From assembly GCF_024055715.1 (NCBI RefSeq), contig NZ_JAMXMV010000017.1, positions 1 through 64,000 of the forward strand: a stretch of DNA of 64,000 nucleotides. The letters are read 5' to 3'. Numbering within the stretch: the first letter of the stretch is position 1; the number at the start of each line of letters is the position of its first letter. The notes under the pieces were generated by a model, which was not told where the DNA came from, ran no database searches, and worked only from the letters and a program-made list of their open reading frames with translations. The position numbers were made by a program, and so were the translations under genes. This document shows, piece by piece, positions 44,144 through 51,949 of this stretch. Source of the DNA: Actinoallomurus soli (GTDB lineage Bacteria > Actinomycetota > Actinomycetes > Streptosporangiales > Streptosporangiaceae).

Positions 44144-45009
44144 CAGTGGATCTCCTTGGGTGTGTCGAGCGCATTCAGCGCTTTGCCCGCTAGGGGAAAG
44201 ACCCGGCAGAAGGTGCGCCAGAAGATGTTCTCCAGGTGCCCGGCGTCCATCTCGGAGGCGAGCAGCTCCTCCATGACGGCGGGCACGTTGTAGCTGACGG
44301 GGTCGGCGTAGGAGTCCGTGCCGAACAACAGCCGCTCGGAGCCGAACCGGGTGACGAAGGCTTCGAGCGGACGGAGCAGCGGGAAGCAGATGGCGGTGTC
44401 GAACAGGATGTTGTCGAACCTGTCAGCGAGGTCCATGACGTACTGGATCTGGGTCGACGCGGAGAAACCGTCGAGTGCGACGATGGTCGCGTCGGGGTGG
44501 TTGCGGGCGAGGTCGGCGAACATCCACGGTGCCTCGAGGTTGGACTCGGCGAACATGTGGATATAGCAGGGCAGTCCACGGGCGGCCGCCTCGTCGACTA
44601 GGTCGTGTATACGCCGGTCGGACACTGCGACGCCCTGGTAGCGGGTGTGCCAGACGACTCCGTCGAGCGCCAACTCCGCGACCATCCGGTCCATCTCCTC
44701 GCCGCAGAGTGCGGTCCCGTGCAGCGGCTCCACGGTCCCGAGCGCCGCGAGGAAACGCGGCGAGGCGTCCCGGTACGCCGCGATGGCGTCGTTGACCTCG
44801 CGGGTGTTCACGATCCCGTGGGGCCGCTCGTACTGCAGCCCGGGCATGACGGCGCAGGCCGTCATGCCGAAGCGGTCGAGCATCGCGTGATGGGTCTCGA
44901 CGGGATCGCGGACCTCCTTCGCCGCGGACCGTTCGCCTGGCGCACCGATGGAGAGGCGGCCGACGTGGTGATGGGTGTCGACGACATGCCGGACCGTTCG
45001 CCTGCTCAC
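44143..45009 (-). CDS. amidohydrolase-2 family (TIM-barrel metal-dependent hydrolase/decarboxylase)
   Basis: A 288-residue protein with HVVDTHHHVGR near the N-terminus (metal-binding HxH), YIHMFAES, ALDGFSASTQI and the late RLLFGTDSYADP (Asp ligand), as in the ACMSD/gamma-resorcylate decarboxylase and PF04909 group. The reaction is uncertain. Within an aromatic catabolic operon it could decarboxylate a hydroxybenzoate-type intermediate, or hydrolyse an ester or lactone. GTG at 45009 overlaps the transporter stop (GTGA), which sets the start. Confidence 0.82.
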   Translation of the reverse strand: MSRRTVRHVVDTHHHVGRLSIGAPGERSAAKEVRDPVETHHAMLDRFGMTACAVMPGLQYERPHGIVNTREVNDAIAAYRDASPRFLAALGTVEPLHGTALCGEEMDRMVAELALDGVVWHTRYQGVAVSDRRIHDLVDEAAARGLPCYIHMFAESNLEAPWMFADLARNHPDATIVALDGFSASTQIQYVMDLADRFDNILFDTAICFPLLRPLEAFVTRFGSERLLFGTDSYADPVSYNVPAVMEELLASEMDAGHLENIFWRTFCRVFPLAGKALNALDTPKEIH

Positions 45010-46373
45010 GCGAGATCCTCGCGTCCCGCGTCGTTCGCACGTCGGCGCAGTGCTGTGATGGAGAGCAGGCTGATCATGCCGAGCGCCGTCATGTAGGCGG
45101 CGACGGACCAGCTGGCCTTCGTGGCGTCGAGCAGTGCGGCGGTGATGAGCGGAGCGAGCCCACCGCCGAAGATTGATCCGACCTGGTAGCCGAGCGACGC
45201 GCCGGAGAAGCGGACGTCGGTGCTGAACAGCTCGGAGTAGAGCGCCACCTGCGGCCCGAACATCAGCGAGTGGACGGTGAAGCAGACGAAGATCGCGACG
45301 AAGACCAACCACAGGTTGGCGGTGTCGATCATCGCGAACATCGGCCACGCCCAGACCGCCACGCAGACCGCCCCGATGATGAAGAGTTTCGGCCGGCCCA
45401 CGCGGTCGGACAGGTGTGCGAAGTACGGCAGGAAGAACAGCGGCGCGACGCAGGCCGCCAGGATGACACCGAGCAACGGAGCCTTCGCCAGGTGCAACGA
45501 GCGGACGCCGTAGTCGAGGACCCCGGACACGATGATGAACGCGACGGCGTTCGGCAGCACAAAGGCACCGCCGGCCAGCAGGATCGTCCGCCGGTGCTCA
45601 CGGACCACCTTCGTCAGCGGCGGCTGCTCCGGCATGTCCGGCTCCGGCCGGCTGGCCTGCAGCTCCTTGAACTTGGGCGTGTCCTCGACCGCGCGGTGGA
45701 TGTAGAGCCCTATGCCGATCATGACCAGACCGGACAAGAACGGGATCCGCCACCCCCAGGCTGACATCTGCGCGTCGGAGAAGACGAATGAGAGCAGCAG
45801 GAAGGCGCTGATCCCGGCCATCAGCCCCAGTTGCGCGCCGACTTGCACGAAACTGCCGAGGAAGCCGCGACGCCCGGTCGGGGCGCTCTCGGTGAGCAGC
45901 AGGGATGCACCGCCCCACTGTCCGCCCAGGGCGAAACCCTGCAGGAGCCGCAGGAGCACCAAGAGCGTCGGGGCAACCCAGCCGATGGTCGCTGCGGTGG
46001 GCAGCAGGCCCATCAGAAAGGTGGCGACACCCATGATCGCGGTCGACGCCGCCAGGACCGGCTTGCGGCCATGGCGGTCGCCGTAGTGACCGGCGACCGC
46101 ACCACCGAGTGGGCGGGCGACGAACCCGACGGCGAGGGTCAGGAAGGACGCCAGAGTCGCAGCAGTGCCCCCCAGCCCGGAGAAGAACAGCGGGCCGAGA
46201 TAGATCGCGGCGGCGGTGGCGTAGACGAAGAAGTCGAAGTACTCCACGGCCTGAGACAGGACGGCAACGGTCACGAGTTGGCGCAGCCCACGCGGCGCCG
46301 CCGCGGCGGCGCCCGGCTGGGCGGCGCCCGGCGGGGCGGCGGCGGCCGGCACTGGGGGTGTGAGGTCGGTCAT
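45006..46373 (-). CDS. MHS family MFS transporter (aromatic acid or dicarboxylate uptake)
   Basis: A 455-residue protein with 12 predicted helices. An Ala/Pro-rich N-terminal tail is followed by VEYFDFFVYATAAAIYLGPLFF, the MFS loop motif GHYGDRHGRKPVL and LQGFALGGQWGGASLL. This matches the metabolite:H+ symporter family (ShiA, KgtP and aromatic acid relatives). Co-transcription with hydroxylase and ring-cleavage genes suggests it imports the pathway substrate. A short LysR-like half-palindrome lies 28 bases upstream of the start (46401-46410). Confidence 0.9.
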   Translation of the reverse strand: MTDLTPPVPAAAAPPGAAQPGAAAAAPRGLRQLVTVAVLSQAVEYFDFFVYATAAAIYLGPLFFSGLGGTAATLASFLTLAVGFVARPLGGAVAGHYGDRHGRKPVLAASTAIMGVATFLMGLLPTAATIGWVAPTLLVLLRLLQGFALGGQWGGASLLLTESAPTGRRGFLGSFVQVGAQLGLMAGISAFLLLSFVFSDAQMSAWGWRIPFLSGLVMIGIGLYIHRAVEDTPKFKELQASRPEPDMPEQPPLTKVVREHRRTILLAGGAFVLPNAVAFIIVSGVLDYGVRSLHLAKAPLLGVILAACVAPLFFLPYFAHLSDRVGRPKLFIIGAVCVAVWAWPMFAMIDTANLWLVFVAIFVCFTVHSLMFGPQVALYSELFSTDVRFSGASLGYQVGSIFGGGLAPLITAALLDATKASWSVAAYMTALGMISLLSITALRRRANDAGREDLA

Positions 46374-46400
46374 GCAGGAAAAGCTAGGCCCGCCACTCGG

Positions 46401-46410
46401 ATAGGACTAT
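46401..46410. promoter_or_regulatory. ATAG-N2-CTAT site before the transporter gene
   Basis: ATAGGACTAT lies across the 3' end of lysR, 28 bases upstream of the transporter start. It shares the ATAG-N2-CTAT core of the perfect palindrome at 47419-47436, so the same LysR protein may bind here and drive an internal promoter. The outer arms do not match. Confidence 0.35.
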
Positions 46411-47387
46411 GACGAATTCTCCCCGCTCGACTGAGCCATATGGCTATCGATCCGGTCGAGTCGGGCCCGGATGCCGTCGCGGAGGACGCTCGTCAAGGTG
46501 GACTGGAACGCCGTGAGTCGCTTGCCGCGGCGCTGCACGAGGTACAACTTGTCGCGCAGGTCGTGTCCAGTGATCCGCACCTCGCGCAACAGGCCTTCCT
46601 GCAGCTCGCGGCGCACGGACTCACGCCAGAGCAGGGCCACCCCCAGCCCGCCCTGCACCGCCACCTTCATCGACTCGGCGCTGCCGAGCTCGATTTCCAC
46701 CCGCCGATCGACGACCCCGATGGCGGCCAGCGCCGAGTCCTGGCTGCGCCGGATGGCCATCCCAGCAGGCGGGCAGACGAAAGGCAGGCCGGTCAGTTCG
46801 GCGGCGGACGCCGAGTCGCCGACCCGGTCGTCGTCGATCGCGGCGACCAGGCAGAACGGTGGCCTGGCGATGAGCTCCGCCTCGAAGGCGTTGGTGTCGA
46901 GGACGGCGTCCGTGGCGAGCACCGAGAAGTCGTAGCGGCCTGCGAGCGTGCGCTCGAGGGCGATTTCGACGTTCGACTGGTGGAGCGCGATCGACGCGTG
47001 CGGATGGCGGCGACGGAAGTCCACGAGGATCGGGGGAAGGACGTAGTTGCCGACGGACATGCTCGACCCGATCAATGCTCGCCCGGCCGCGCCCCGGGCG
47101 ATGTCTCGCAGGCTGTGGTCGAGCTCGGTGCGTCCTCGTAGCACCTCGGTGGCCCACAGGTGTACCTCGGCCCCCGCTTCCGTGAGCTCCAGGCCTCGGC
47201 CCTCGCGCCGGAACAGCTTTACCCCCAGTCGTTCCTCCAGGGAGCGCAGGTGCGCGCTGATGACCGGTTGGGAGACGAAGAGGTCCTCGGCGGCGAACCG
47301 GACGCCGCCGCGCTCTACCACGCGGCAGAAGACCTCGAGCTTGTGCAGAGAGATCCGGTTGTCCGGCGCCAGTGACGGAGAATCCAT
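46407..47387 (-). CDS. LysR-type transcriptional regulator of the catabolic cluster
   Basis: A 326-residue protein. The N-terminal winged HTH (LHKLEVFCRVVERGGVRFAAEDLFVSQPVISAHLRSLEERLG) is followed by the LysR effector domain (RALIGSSMSVGNYVLPPILVDF, then FSVLATD and QGGLGVALLWRESV). The ATG at 47387 fits the family start. It heads the leftward operon and is divergent from the dioxygenase operon with a 97-base gap that holds an 18-bp palindrome, the classic LysR arrangement. The inducer is presumably the aromatic substrate or a pathway intermediate. Confidence 0.92.
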   Translation of the reverse strand: MDSPSLAPDNRISLHKLEVFCRVVERGGVRFAAEDLFVSQPVISAHLRSLEERLGVKLFRREGRGLELTEAGAEVHLWATEVLRGRTELDHSLRDIARGAAGRALIGSSMSVGNYVLPPILVDFRRRHPHASIALHQSNVEIALERTLAGRYDFSVLATDAVLDTNAFEAELIARPPFCLVAAIDDDRVGDSASAAELTGLPFVCPPAGMAIRRSQDSALAAIGVVDRRVEIELGSAESMKVAVQGGLGVALLWRESVRRELQEGLLREVRITGHDLRDKLYLVQRRGKRLTAFQSTLTSVLRDGIRARLDRIDSHMAQSSGENSS

Positions 47388-47418
47388 AGCCAAAATCCTA
47401 ACTTCTGCCGTCGAACTT

Positions 47419-47436
47419 TCACATAGACCTATGTGA
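47419..47436. promoter_or_regulatory. 18-bp LysR-type operator palindrome
   Basis: TCACATAGACCTATGTGA consists of perfect 8-base arms around AC, midway in the 97-base gap between lysR and the dioxygenase operon. It contains a T-N11-A arrangement expected for LysR binding. It is the probable regulatory binding site for both directions. Confidence 0.75.
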
Positions 47437-47484
47437 TCGGTGGGCATAGCGTTGGATCGTCCCCACCCCGCTGAGGAGGTCAGG

Positions 47485-48429
47485 ATGCCGCTCGCTGCGA
47501 TCACGGCGTCTCACACGCCGCTGATGCACACTGTCGCGCCACGAGGTGACACCCGGGCCGCGGTCGACGCGGCCTTCGCGCAGGCCCGTGCCTTCGCCGC
47601 GGACTTCCGACCCGACCTGGTCGTTGTCGTCGCACCCGATCACTACAACGGCATGTTCTATGACCTGATGCCGCCGTTCTGCGTGGGTACCGCGGCAGAG
47701 GCTGTCGGCGACTACGGGACGGGCGCGGGGCCGTTGGCCGTCGACCGCGACGCCGCACGCCATGTCGTCCGCGAGCTGCTCGCAGCCGAGATCGACCTGG
47801 CGATGTCCGAGCGGATGGTCGTCGACCACGGATTCGCGCAGCCCCTAGAGCTTCTGTTCGGCGCGATCGAGGCTGTCCCGACGGTGCCCGTCTTCATCAA
47901 CTCGGTGGCGCTGCCCTTCGGCCCGCTCCGGCGGACGCGGCTGCTCGGCGAGGCATTGGGCCACGCGCTGCTGGCGCTCGATCGTCGGGTGCTGCTGCTC
48001 GGCTCGGGCGGGCTCTCCCACGATCCGCCGCTCCCCGCCCTGGAGGGGGCGCCTCCTGAGGTCGCCGCCCGACTCGTTGCCGGCCGGAATCCGACACCAG
48101 AGGAGCGGGCGGCCCGGGAGAACCGAGTTCGCGACGCCGGGCTGGCCGTGGTGGCGGGGGATCCCGGGCCGCGGCTGAACCCGGACTGGGACCAGGCCTT
48201 TCTCGACCTGCTGGCCCAGGGACGTCTCGCGGCCACCGACACCTGGACCAACGACTGGATCACCGCCGAGGCGGGCAACTCCGCACACGAGGTCCGCACC
48301 TGGCTGGCCTGCTACGCGGCGCTGTCCTCCGCAGGCCCATACGCCGTGCGCAGCCGCTTCTACCGCCCGATCCCGGAGTGGATCGCCGGCTTCGGAATTA
48401 CCACCGCAGAGACCCGGAGGATCCCGTGA
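47485..48429 (+). CDS. mhpB: 2,3-dihydroxyphenylpropionate 1,2-dioxygenase-type extradiol dioxygenase
   Basis: A 314-residue LigB-superfamily (class III) extradiol dioxygenase: AITASHTPLM (metal His), VVVAPDHYNGMFYDLMPPFCVG, VDHGFAQPLELLFG and LLLGSGGLSHDPP. It matches MhpB in length and motif order. It would open a 3-substituted catechol next to a hydroxyl, giving a 2-hydroxy-6-oxo-dienoate. GAGGAGG lies 5 bases before the ATG at 47485. It is the first gene of the rightward operon, with GTGA overlap to the hydrolase. Confidence 0.9.
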   Translation: MPLAAITASHTPLMHTVAPRGDTRAAVDAAFAQARAFAADFRPDLVVVVAPDHYNGMFYDLMPPFCVGTAAEAVGDYGTGAGPLAVDRDAARHVVRELLAAEIDLAMSERMVVDHGFAQPLELLFGAIEAVPTVPVFINSVALPFGPLRRTRLLGEALGHALLALDRRVLLLGSGGLSHDPPLPALEGAPPEVAARLVAGRNPTPEERAARENRVRDAGLAVVAGDPGPRLNPDWDQAFLDLLAQGRLAATDTWTNDWITAEAGNSAHEVRTWLACYAALSSAGPYAVRSRFYRPIPEWIAGFGITTAETRRIP

Positions 48430-49328
48430 CCGTCCCCGCCCCCGTCACCGACGACCCGAGCATCTGGACCGCCCTGCTGGGCCAGGACCTGAGCATCCGA
48501 CACGTGCAGGTCGGCGAGTGGAGCACCCGCGTGCTGGAGGCGGGCTCCGGGCCGGAGACCGTGGTGCTGCTGCATGGTGTCGGTGGACACCTGGAGGCGT
48601 ACGCGCGCAACATTCCGGCCTTCGCCGAGCACTATCGTGTAATCGCCTACGACTACCCGGGCCACGGCCTGACCACCTCGGCGACCCGGCCGCTCGAGCT
48701 GCCGGACTACGTCGCGCACCTGCTCGGCCTGCTCGACGCCCTCGGCGTGGAGCGCGCCCACCTGAACGGTGAATCGCTCGGCGGGTGGATCGCCGTCAAG
48801 ACCGCGTACGCGCACCCCGAGCGGGTGGGCCGGATCGTGCTCAATACCCCCGGGGGTGCGCTGTCCGATCCAGCGGTGCGCGAGCGCATCCGCAGCCTGT
48901 CCCAGGGTGCCGCCGACGACCCCAGTGACGAGCGCATCCGCGCCCGGGTGAGCTGGCTGATGGCCGACCCGGCGAGCGTGACCCAGGAGCTGGTCGACGT
49001 CCGGCGCACGATCTACGCGCAGCCGCCTTTCGCCGAGTCCATGCGCAACATCATGTGCTTGCAGGATGGAGACGTCCGGGCCCGCAACATGATCACGGAC
49101 GAGGAGCTGGCGGGGATCATCGCGCCTGCCCTCGTCGTCTGGACCAGCGACGACCCTTCGGGTCCCGCCGCCGTCGGACTGCGGATGGCGGAGCGACTCC
49201 CGAACGGACGGTTCGAGCTGGTCGAGGGTGCGGGACACTGGCCGCAGTGGGAGCAGCACCGCCGCTTCAACGAGCTGGCGCTCGGCTTCCTGTCCGAGGA
49301 CGCCCGCATTGGGGCTGACGCGGGATGA
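48426..49328 (+). CDS. mhpC: alpha/beta hydrolase for meta-cleavage product, MhpC-like
   Basis: A 300-residue alpha/beta hydrolase with oxyanion-hole VVLLHGVGGH, nucleophile elbow NGESLGGW (Ser about 119), and the terminal His in GAGHWPQWE. It fits the C-C bond hydrolases that split 2-hydroxy-6-oxo-nona-2,4-dienedioate into a 2-hydroxypentadienoate and a carboxylic acid (succinate for the propionate side chain). The GTG at 48426 overlaps the dioxygenase stop. Confidence 0.88.
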   Translation: MTVPAPVTDDPSIWTALLGQDLSIRHVQVGEWSTRVLEAGSGPETVVLLHGVGGHLEAYARNIPAFAEHYRVIAYDYPGHGLTTSATRPLELPDYVAHLLGLLDALGVERAHLNGESLGGWIAVKTAYAHPERVGRIVLNTPGGALSDPAVRERIRSLSQGAADDPSDERIRARVSWLMADPASVTQELVDVRRTIYAQPPFAESMRNIMCLQDGDVRARNMITDEELAGIIAPALVVWTSDDPSGPAAVGLRMAERLPNGRFELVEGAGHWPQWEQHRRFNELALGFLSEDARIGADAG

Positions 49329-49392
49329 CACTCGACACGCGCTCACGTGCGTGGCGCACTGACAGCTCGACACCTGCAGAGGGAGCCTTCCA

Positions 49393-50898
49393 GTGACCGG
49401 GACCCGGCCTTCGAACAGCTACGACCTCGACTCCGTGACGACCGCCGACGACGAGGTCCTGCCGGTGCGGAACCCACGCACCGGGTGCGTGGACCACTGG
49501 ATCCACCCGCCCCGGGAGGCGGAGCTCGCCGAGCTCTGCGCCGACCTCCGGAGTGCCCAGGTCGCGTGGAACGAGGCAGGGGTCGGTCATCGGGTGGGGG
49601 TCATGCGTCGCTGGGCGGACGCGGTGGAGGCGAACGCCGACGCGATCGGAGACGCGGAGACCGTCGACACCGGGCGCAGCCGGGTGTCCCATGAGGTGCC
49701 GCACATGGTCGTCGCGGCCATCCGCGGATGGTGCGACGCGGCCCCCGCCATCCTTGAGCGGGCTCGCCTCCACGGTGTGTCGAGCACGTCCGACACCGTG
49801 AGCTACGACACCGAGCTCGACCCGTACGCCCTGCTCGGCGTGATCAGTCCGTGGAACCATCCGTTCCTGCTCTCGACGCTCGACGCGGTGCCCGCGCTGC
49901 TCGCGGGCTGCGCAGTGATCATCAAGCCGAGCGAGGTGACGCCCCGCTTCGTCGAGCCCGTCGCCGCGAGCATCGCCGAGGTACCCGAACTGGCCGCCGT
50001 GCTGCGGTACGTCGTCGGGGGATCGAAGACCGGGCAGGCGATCGTCGACCAGGTGGACGCCCTGTGCTTCACCGGCAGCGTGCCCACCGGCCGCGCCCTC
50101 GCCGAGACGTGCGCCCGCCGATTCATCCCGGCGTTCCTCGAGCTCGGCGGCAAGGACGCGGCGATCGTGACTGCCTCGGCCGACCTGCGCCAGGCCGCTG
50201 CCGCGGTCCTCAAAGGGGCCGTGCACAACACCGGCCAGGTGTGCTTCGCGACCGAGCGCGTCTACGTCGACAGGAGCGTGCACGACGAGTTCGTCGAGGA
50301 GCTGACCGCCCAGGCCCGCCGGCTCGAGTTGAACCACCCGGACGTCGACCGCGGGCACCTCGGCCCGTTCATCCTCGGCCGCCAGGCCGACGTCGTGGAC
50401 GCCCACCTAGCCGACGCCGTGGCCCGCGGTGCCACGATACGCTGCGGTGGCCCGAGCGAGACGCTCGACGGGGGCCGCTACATGCGGGCCACAGTGCTGA
50501 CTGGGGTCGACCACACCATGACGATCATGCGTGAGGAGACGTTCGGTCCCGTGGTCCCGGTGCAGGCCTTCGACGATGTCGACGAGGCGGTCCGGCTCGC
50601 TAACGACAGCGACTACGGGCTCTCCGCCGCAGTGATCGCCGGCGACGAGCAGGAGGCCCGAGCTATCGGTCGGCGCATCAATGCCGGGGCCGTGAGCCTG
50701 ATGGACACGTCATTGACGATCACCATCATGCGCGACGTCGAGAAGACCTCGTATGGCGCGTCCGGACTGGGTGGCTCCCGCATGGGGCCCAACGGGATGC
50801 TGCGCTTCCTGCGCCGCAAGGCCCTCATCACCCGTTCCGGGCCGGTGCCCGACATGGACGCGCTTCGCGAAGACGCCGCCGCGCCCGCGCGAGCCTGA
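49393..50898 (+). CDS. aldehyde dehydrogenase family protein
   Basis: A 501-residue ALDH with LLGVISPWNHPFLLS, IIKPSEVTP, CFTGSVPTG, FLELGGKDAAIV (general base), the catalytic Cys in NTGQVCFATERVY and EETFGPVVPV. It resembles benzaldehyde/betaine aldehyde-type dehydrogenases. It is distinct from the acylating MhpF enzyme of the same operon, so it likely handles an aryl aldehyde formed by side-chain shortening. It begins at a GTG 64 bases after the hydrolase gene with GAGGGAG upstream. Confidence 0.88.
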   Translation: MTGTRPSNSYDLDSVTTADDEVLPVRNPRTGCVDHWIHPPREAELAELCADLRSAQVAWNEAGVGHRVGVMRRWADAVEANADAIGDAETVDTGRSRVSHEVPHMVVAAIRGWCDAAPAILERARLHGVSSTSDTVSYDTELDPYALLGVISPWNHPFLLSTLDAVPALLAGCAVIIKPSEVTPRFVEPVAASIAEVPELAAVLRYVVGGSKTGQAIVDQVDALCFTGSVPTGRALAETCARRFIPAFLELGGKDAAIVTASADLRQAAAAVLKGAVHNTGQVCFATERVYVDRSVHDEFVEELTAQARRLELNHPDVDRGHLGPFILGRQADVVDAHLADAVARGATIRCGGPSETLDGGRYMRATVLTGVDHTMTIMREETFGPVVPVQAFDDVDEAVRLANDSDYGLSAAVIAGDEQEARAIGRRINAGAVSLMDTSLTITIMRDVEKTSYGASGLGGSRMGPNGMLRFLRRKALITRSGPVPDMDALREDAAAPARA

Positions 50899-50989
50899 CC
50901 GGCCGGGCCGGTCGATCGACGCGCGCGGCCGGCCCGCCTCACAGCACAACCGTCAGCACGACACCCAGACACAGACACGGAGGTCTGCC

Positions 50990-51949
50990 ATGCCCGTAGA
51001 CGGGAGCGACGAGCCGGTCGGCCTGCTCGGCGCCGGAACGATCGGTGGCGGCTGGGCCGCCACCTACCTGGTCCGACGGCGACCGGTACTCGTGGTCGAT
51101 CCGGCAGCCTCCGCGCTCGAAAGGGTCACGGCCTACCTCGAGACGGTCTGGCCATCGGTCCGCCGGACCGTGCCCGAGGCGCCCGCCTCGGTCCCCCTGG
51201 ATCTGCTCCGGCTCGTCCCGGTCGAGGATCTCGGCGAAGCCGCCCTGGTACACGAGAACGTTCCCGAGTCCCTCGAAGCCAAGCAGGATGCGTACCGGTG
51301 CATCGAGGCCGCGGTCGCGCCGCACATCCCGATCCTGTCGAGCAGCGGCGGCCTGATGCCGTCGGAGCTCCAGGCGCGCATGGAGCACCCCGAGCGGCTG
51401 GTCGTCGCCCATCCGCAGAGCCCCGTGTACGCGCTGGCCCTCGTCGAGATCCTGGCGGGCAAGGCGACCTCTCCCGATGTCGTCGCCGCCGTGCTCTCGC
51501 ACCTCACCGCGCTCGGCAAACGCCCGGTGCTGCTGCACCGCGAGATGGCGGGCTATCTCACCAACCGGCTGACGTTCGCGATGCTCCGTGAGGCCGTGCA
51601 CCTGCTCGCCGAGGGGGTCGTGGACGCCCGTGGGATCGAGGAGGCGGTGGTGTACGGCATCACCCCGCGCTTCCTGGTCGGTGGTCCGCTCACCTCGCTC
51701 GCCCTGGCCGGCGGTCCCGACGGGATGCGGGGCGCGATGCGCTCGTTCGCGCCGACCATCGAGAAGTGGTGGTCCGACCTCGGCGCCCCTCACCTGGACG
51801 AGGACGTCCGTGACCGGCTCGTCGCGGCGGCGGACGAGATCCTCGACGGACGACCGATCGCCGAGGTCCTCGCCGCCAGGGACGCCGCGGTGGTCGATGC
51901 GCTGCCGCTGCACCGTGCCGGCGAGCGCACCGGGGATACGGGGGCATGA
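50990..51949 (+). CDS. 3-hydroxyacyl-CoA dehydrogenase-family protein, L-carnitine dehydrogenase-like
   Basis: A 319-residue protein. The NAD-binding domain opens with VGLLGAGTIGGGWAATYL. LVHENVPESLEAK and the diagnostic HPQSPVYALALVEILAG follow, then MAGYLTNRL and a helical C-terminal domain. The pattern is closer to L-carnitine dehydrogenase and lambda-crystallin-type enzymes, which oxidise free 3-hydroxy acids, than to fatty-acid HADs. GGAGG precedes the ATG. The stop overlaps the ligase start. It may oxidise an aryl 3-hydroxypropionate or its CoA ester. Confidence 0.82.
   Translation: MPVDGSDEPVGLLGAGTIGGGWAATYLVRRRPVLVVDPAASALERVTAYLETVWPSVRRTVPEAPASVPLDLLRLVPVEDLGEAALVHENVPESLEAKQDAYRCIEAAVAPHIPILSSSGGLMPSELQARMEHPERLVVAHPQSPVYALALVEILAGKATSPDVVAAVLSHLTALGKRPVLLHREMAGYLTNRLTFAMLREAVHLLAEGVVDARGIEEAVVYGITPRFLVGGPLTSLALAGGPDGMRGAMRSFAPTIEKWWSDLGAPHLDEDVRDRLVAAADEILDGRPIAEVLAARDAAVVDALPLHRAGERTGDTGA

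Noticed and set aside
50899-50989. Possible terminator within the catabolic operon (GGCCGG-rich inverted repeat)
   Set aside because: The arms are short and imperfect and the next gene has its own strong ribosome site; evidence is too weak to list.
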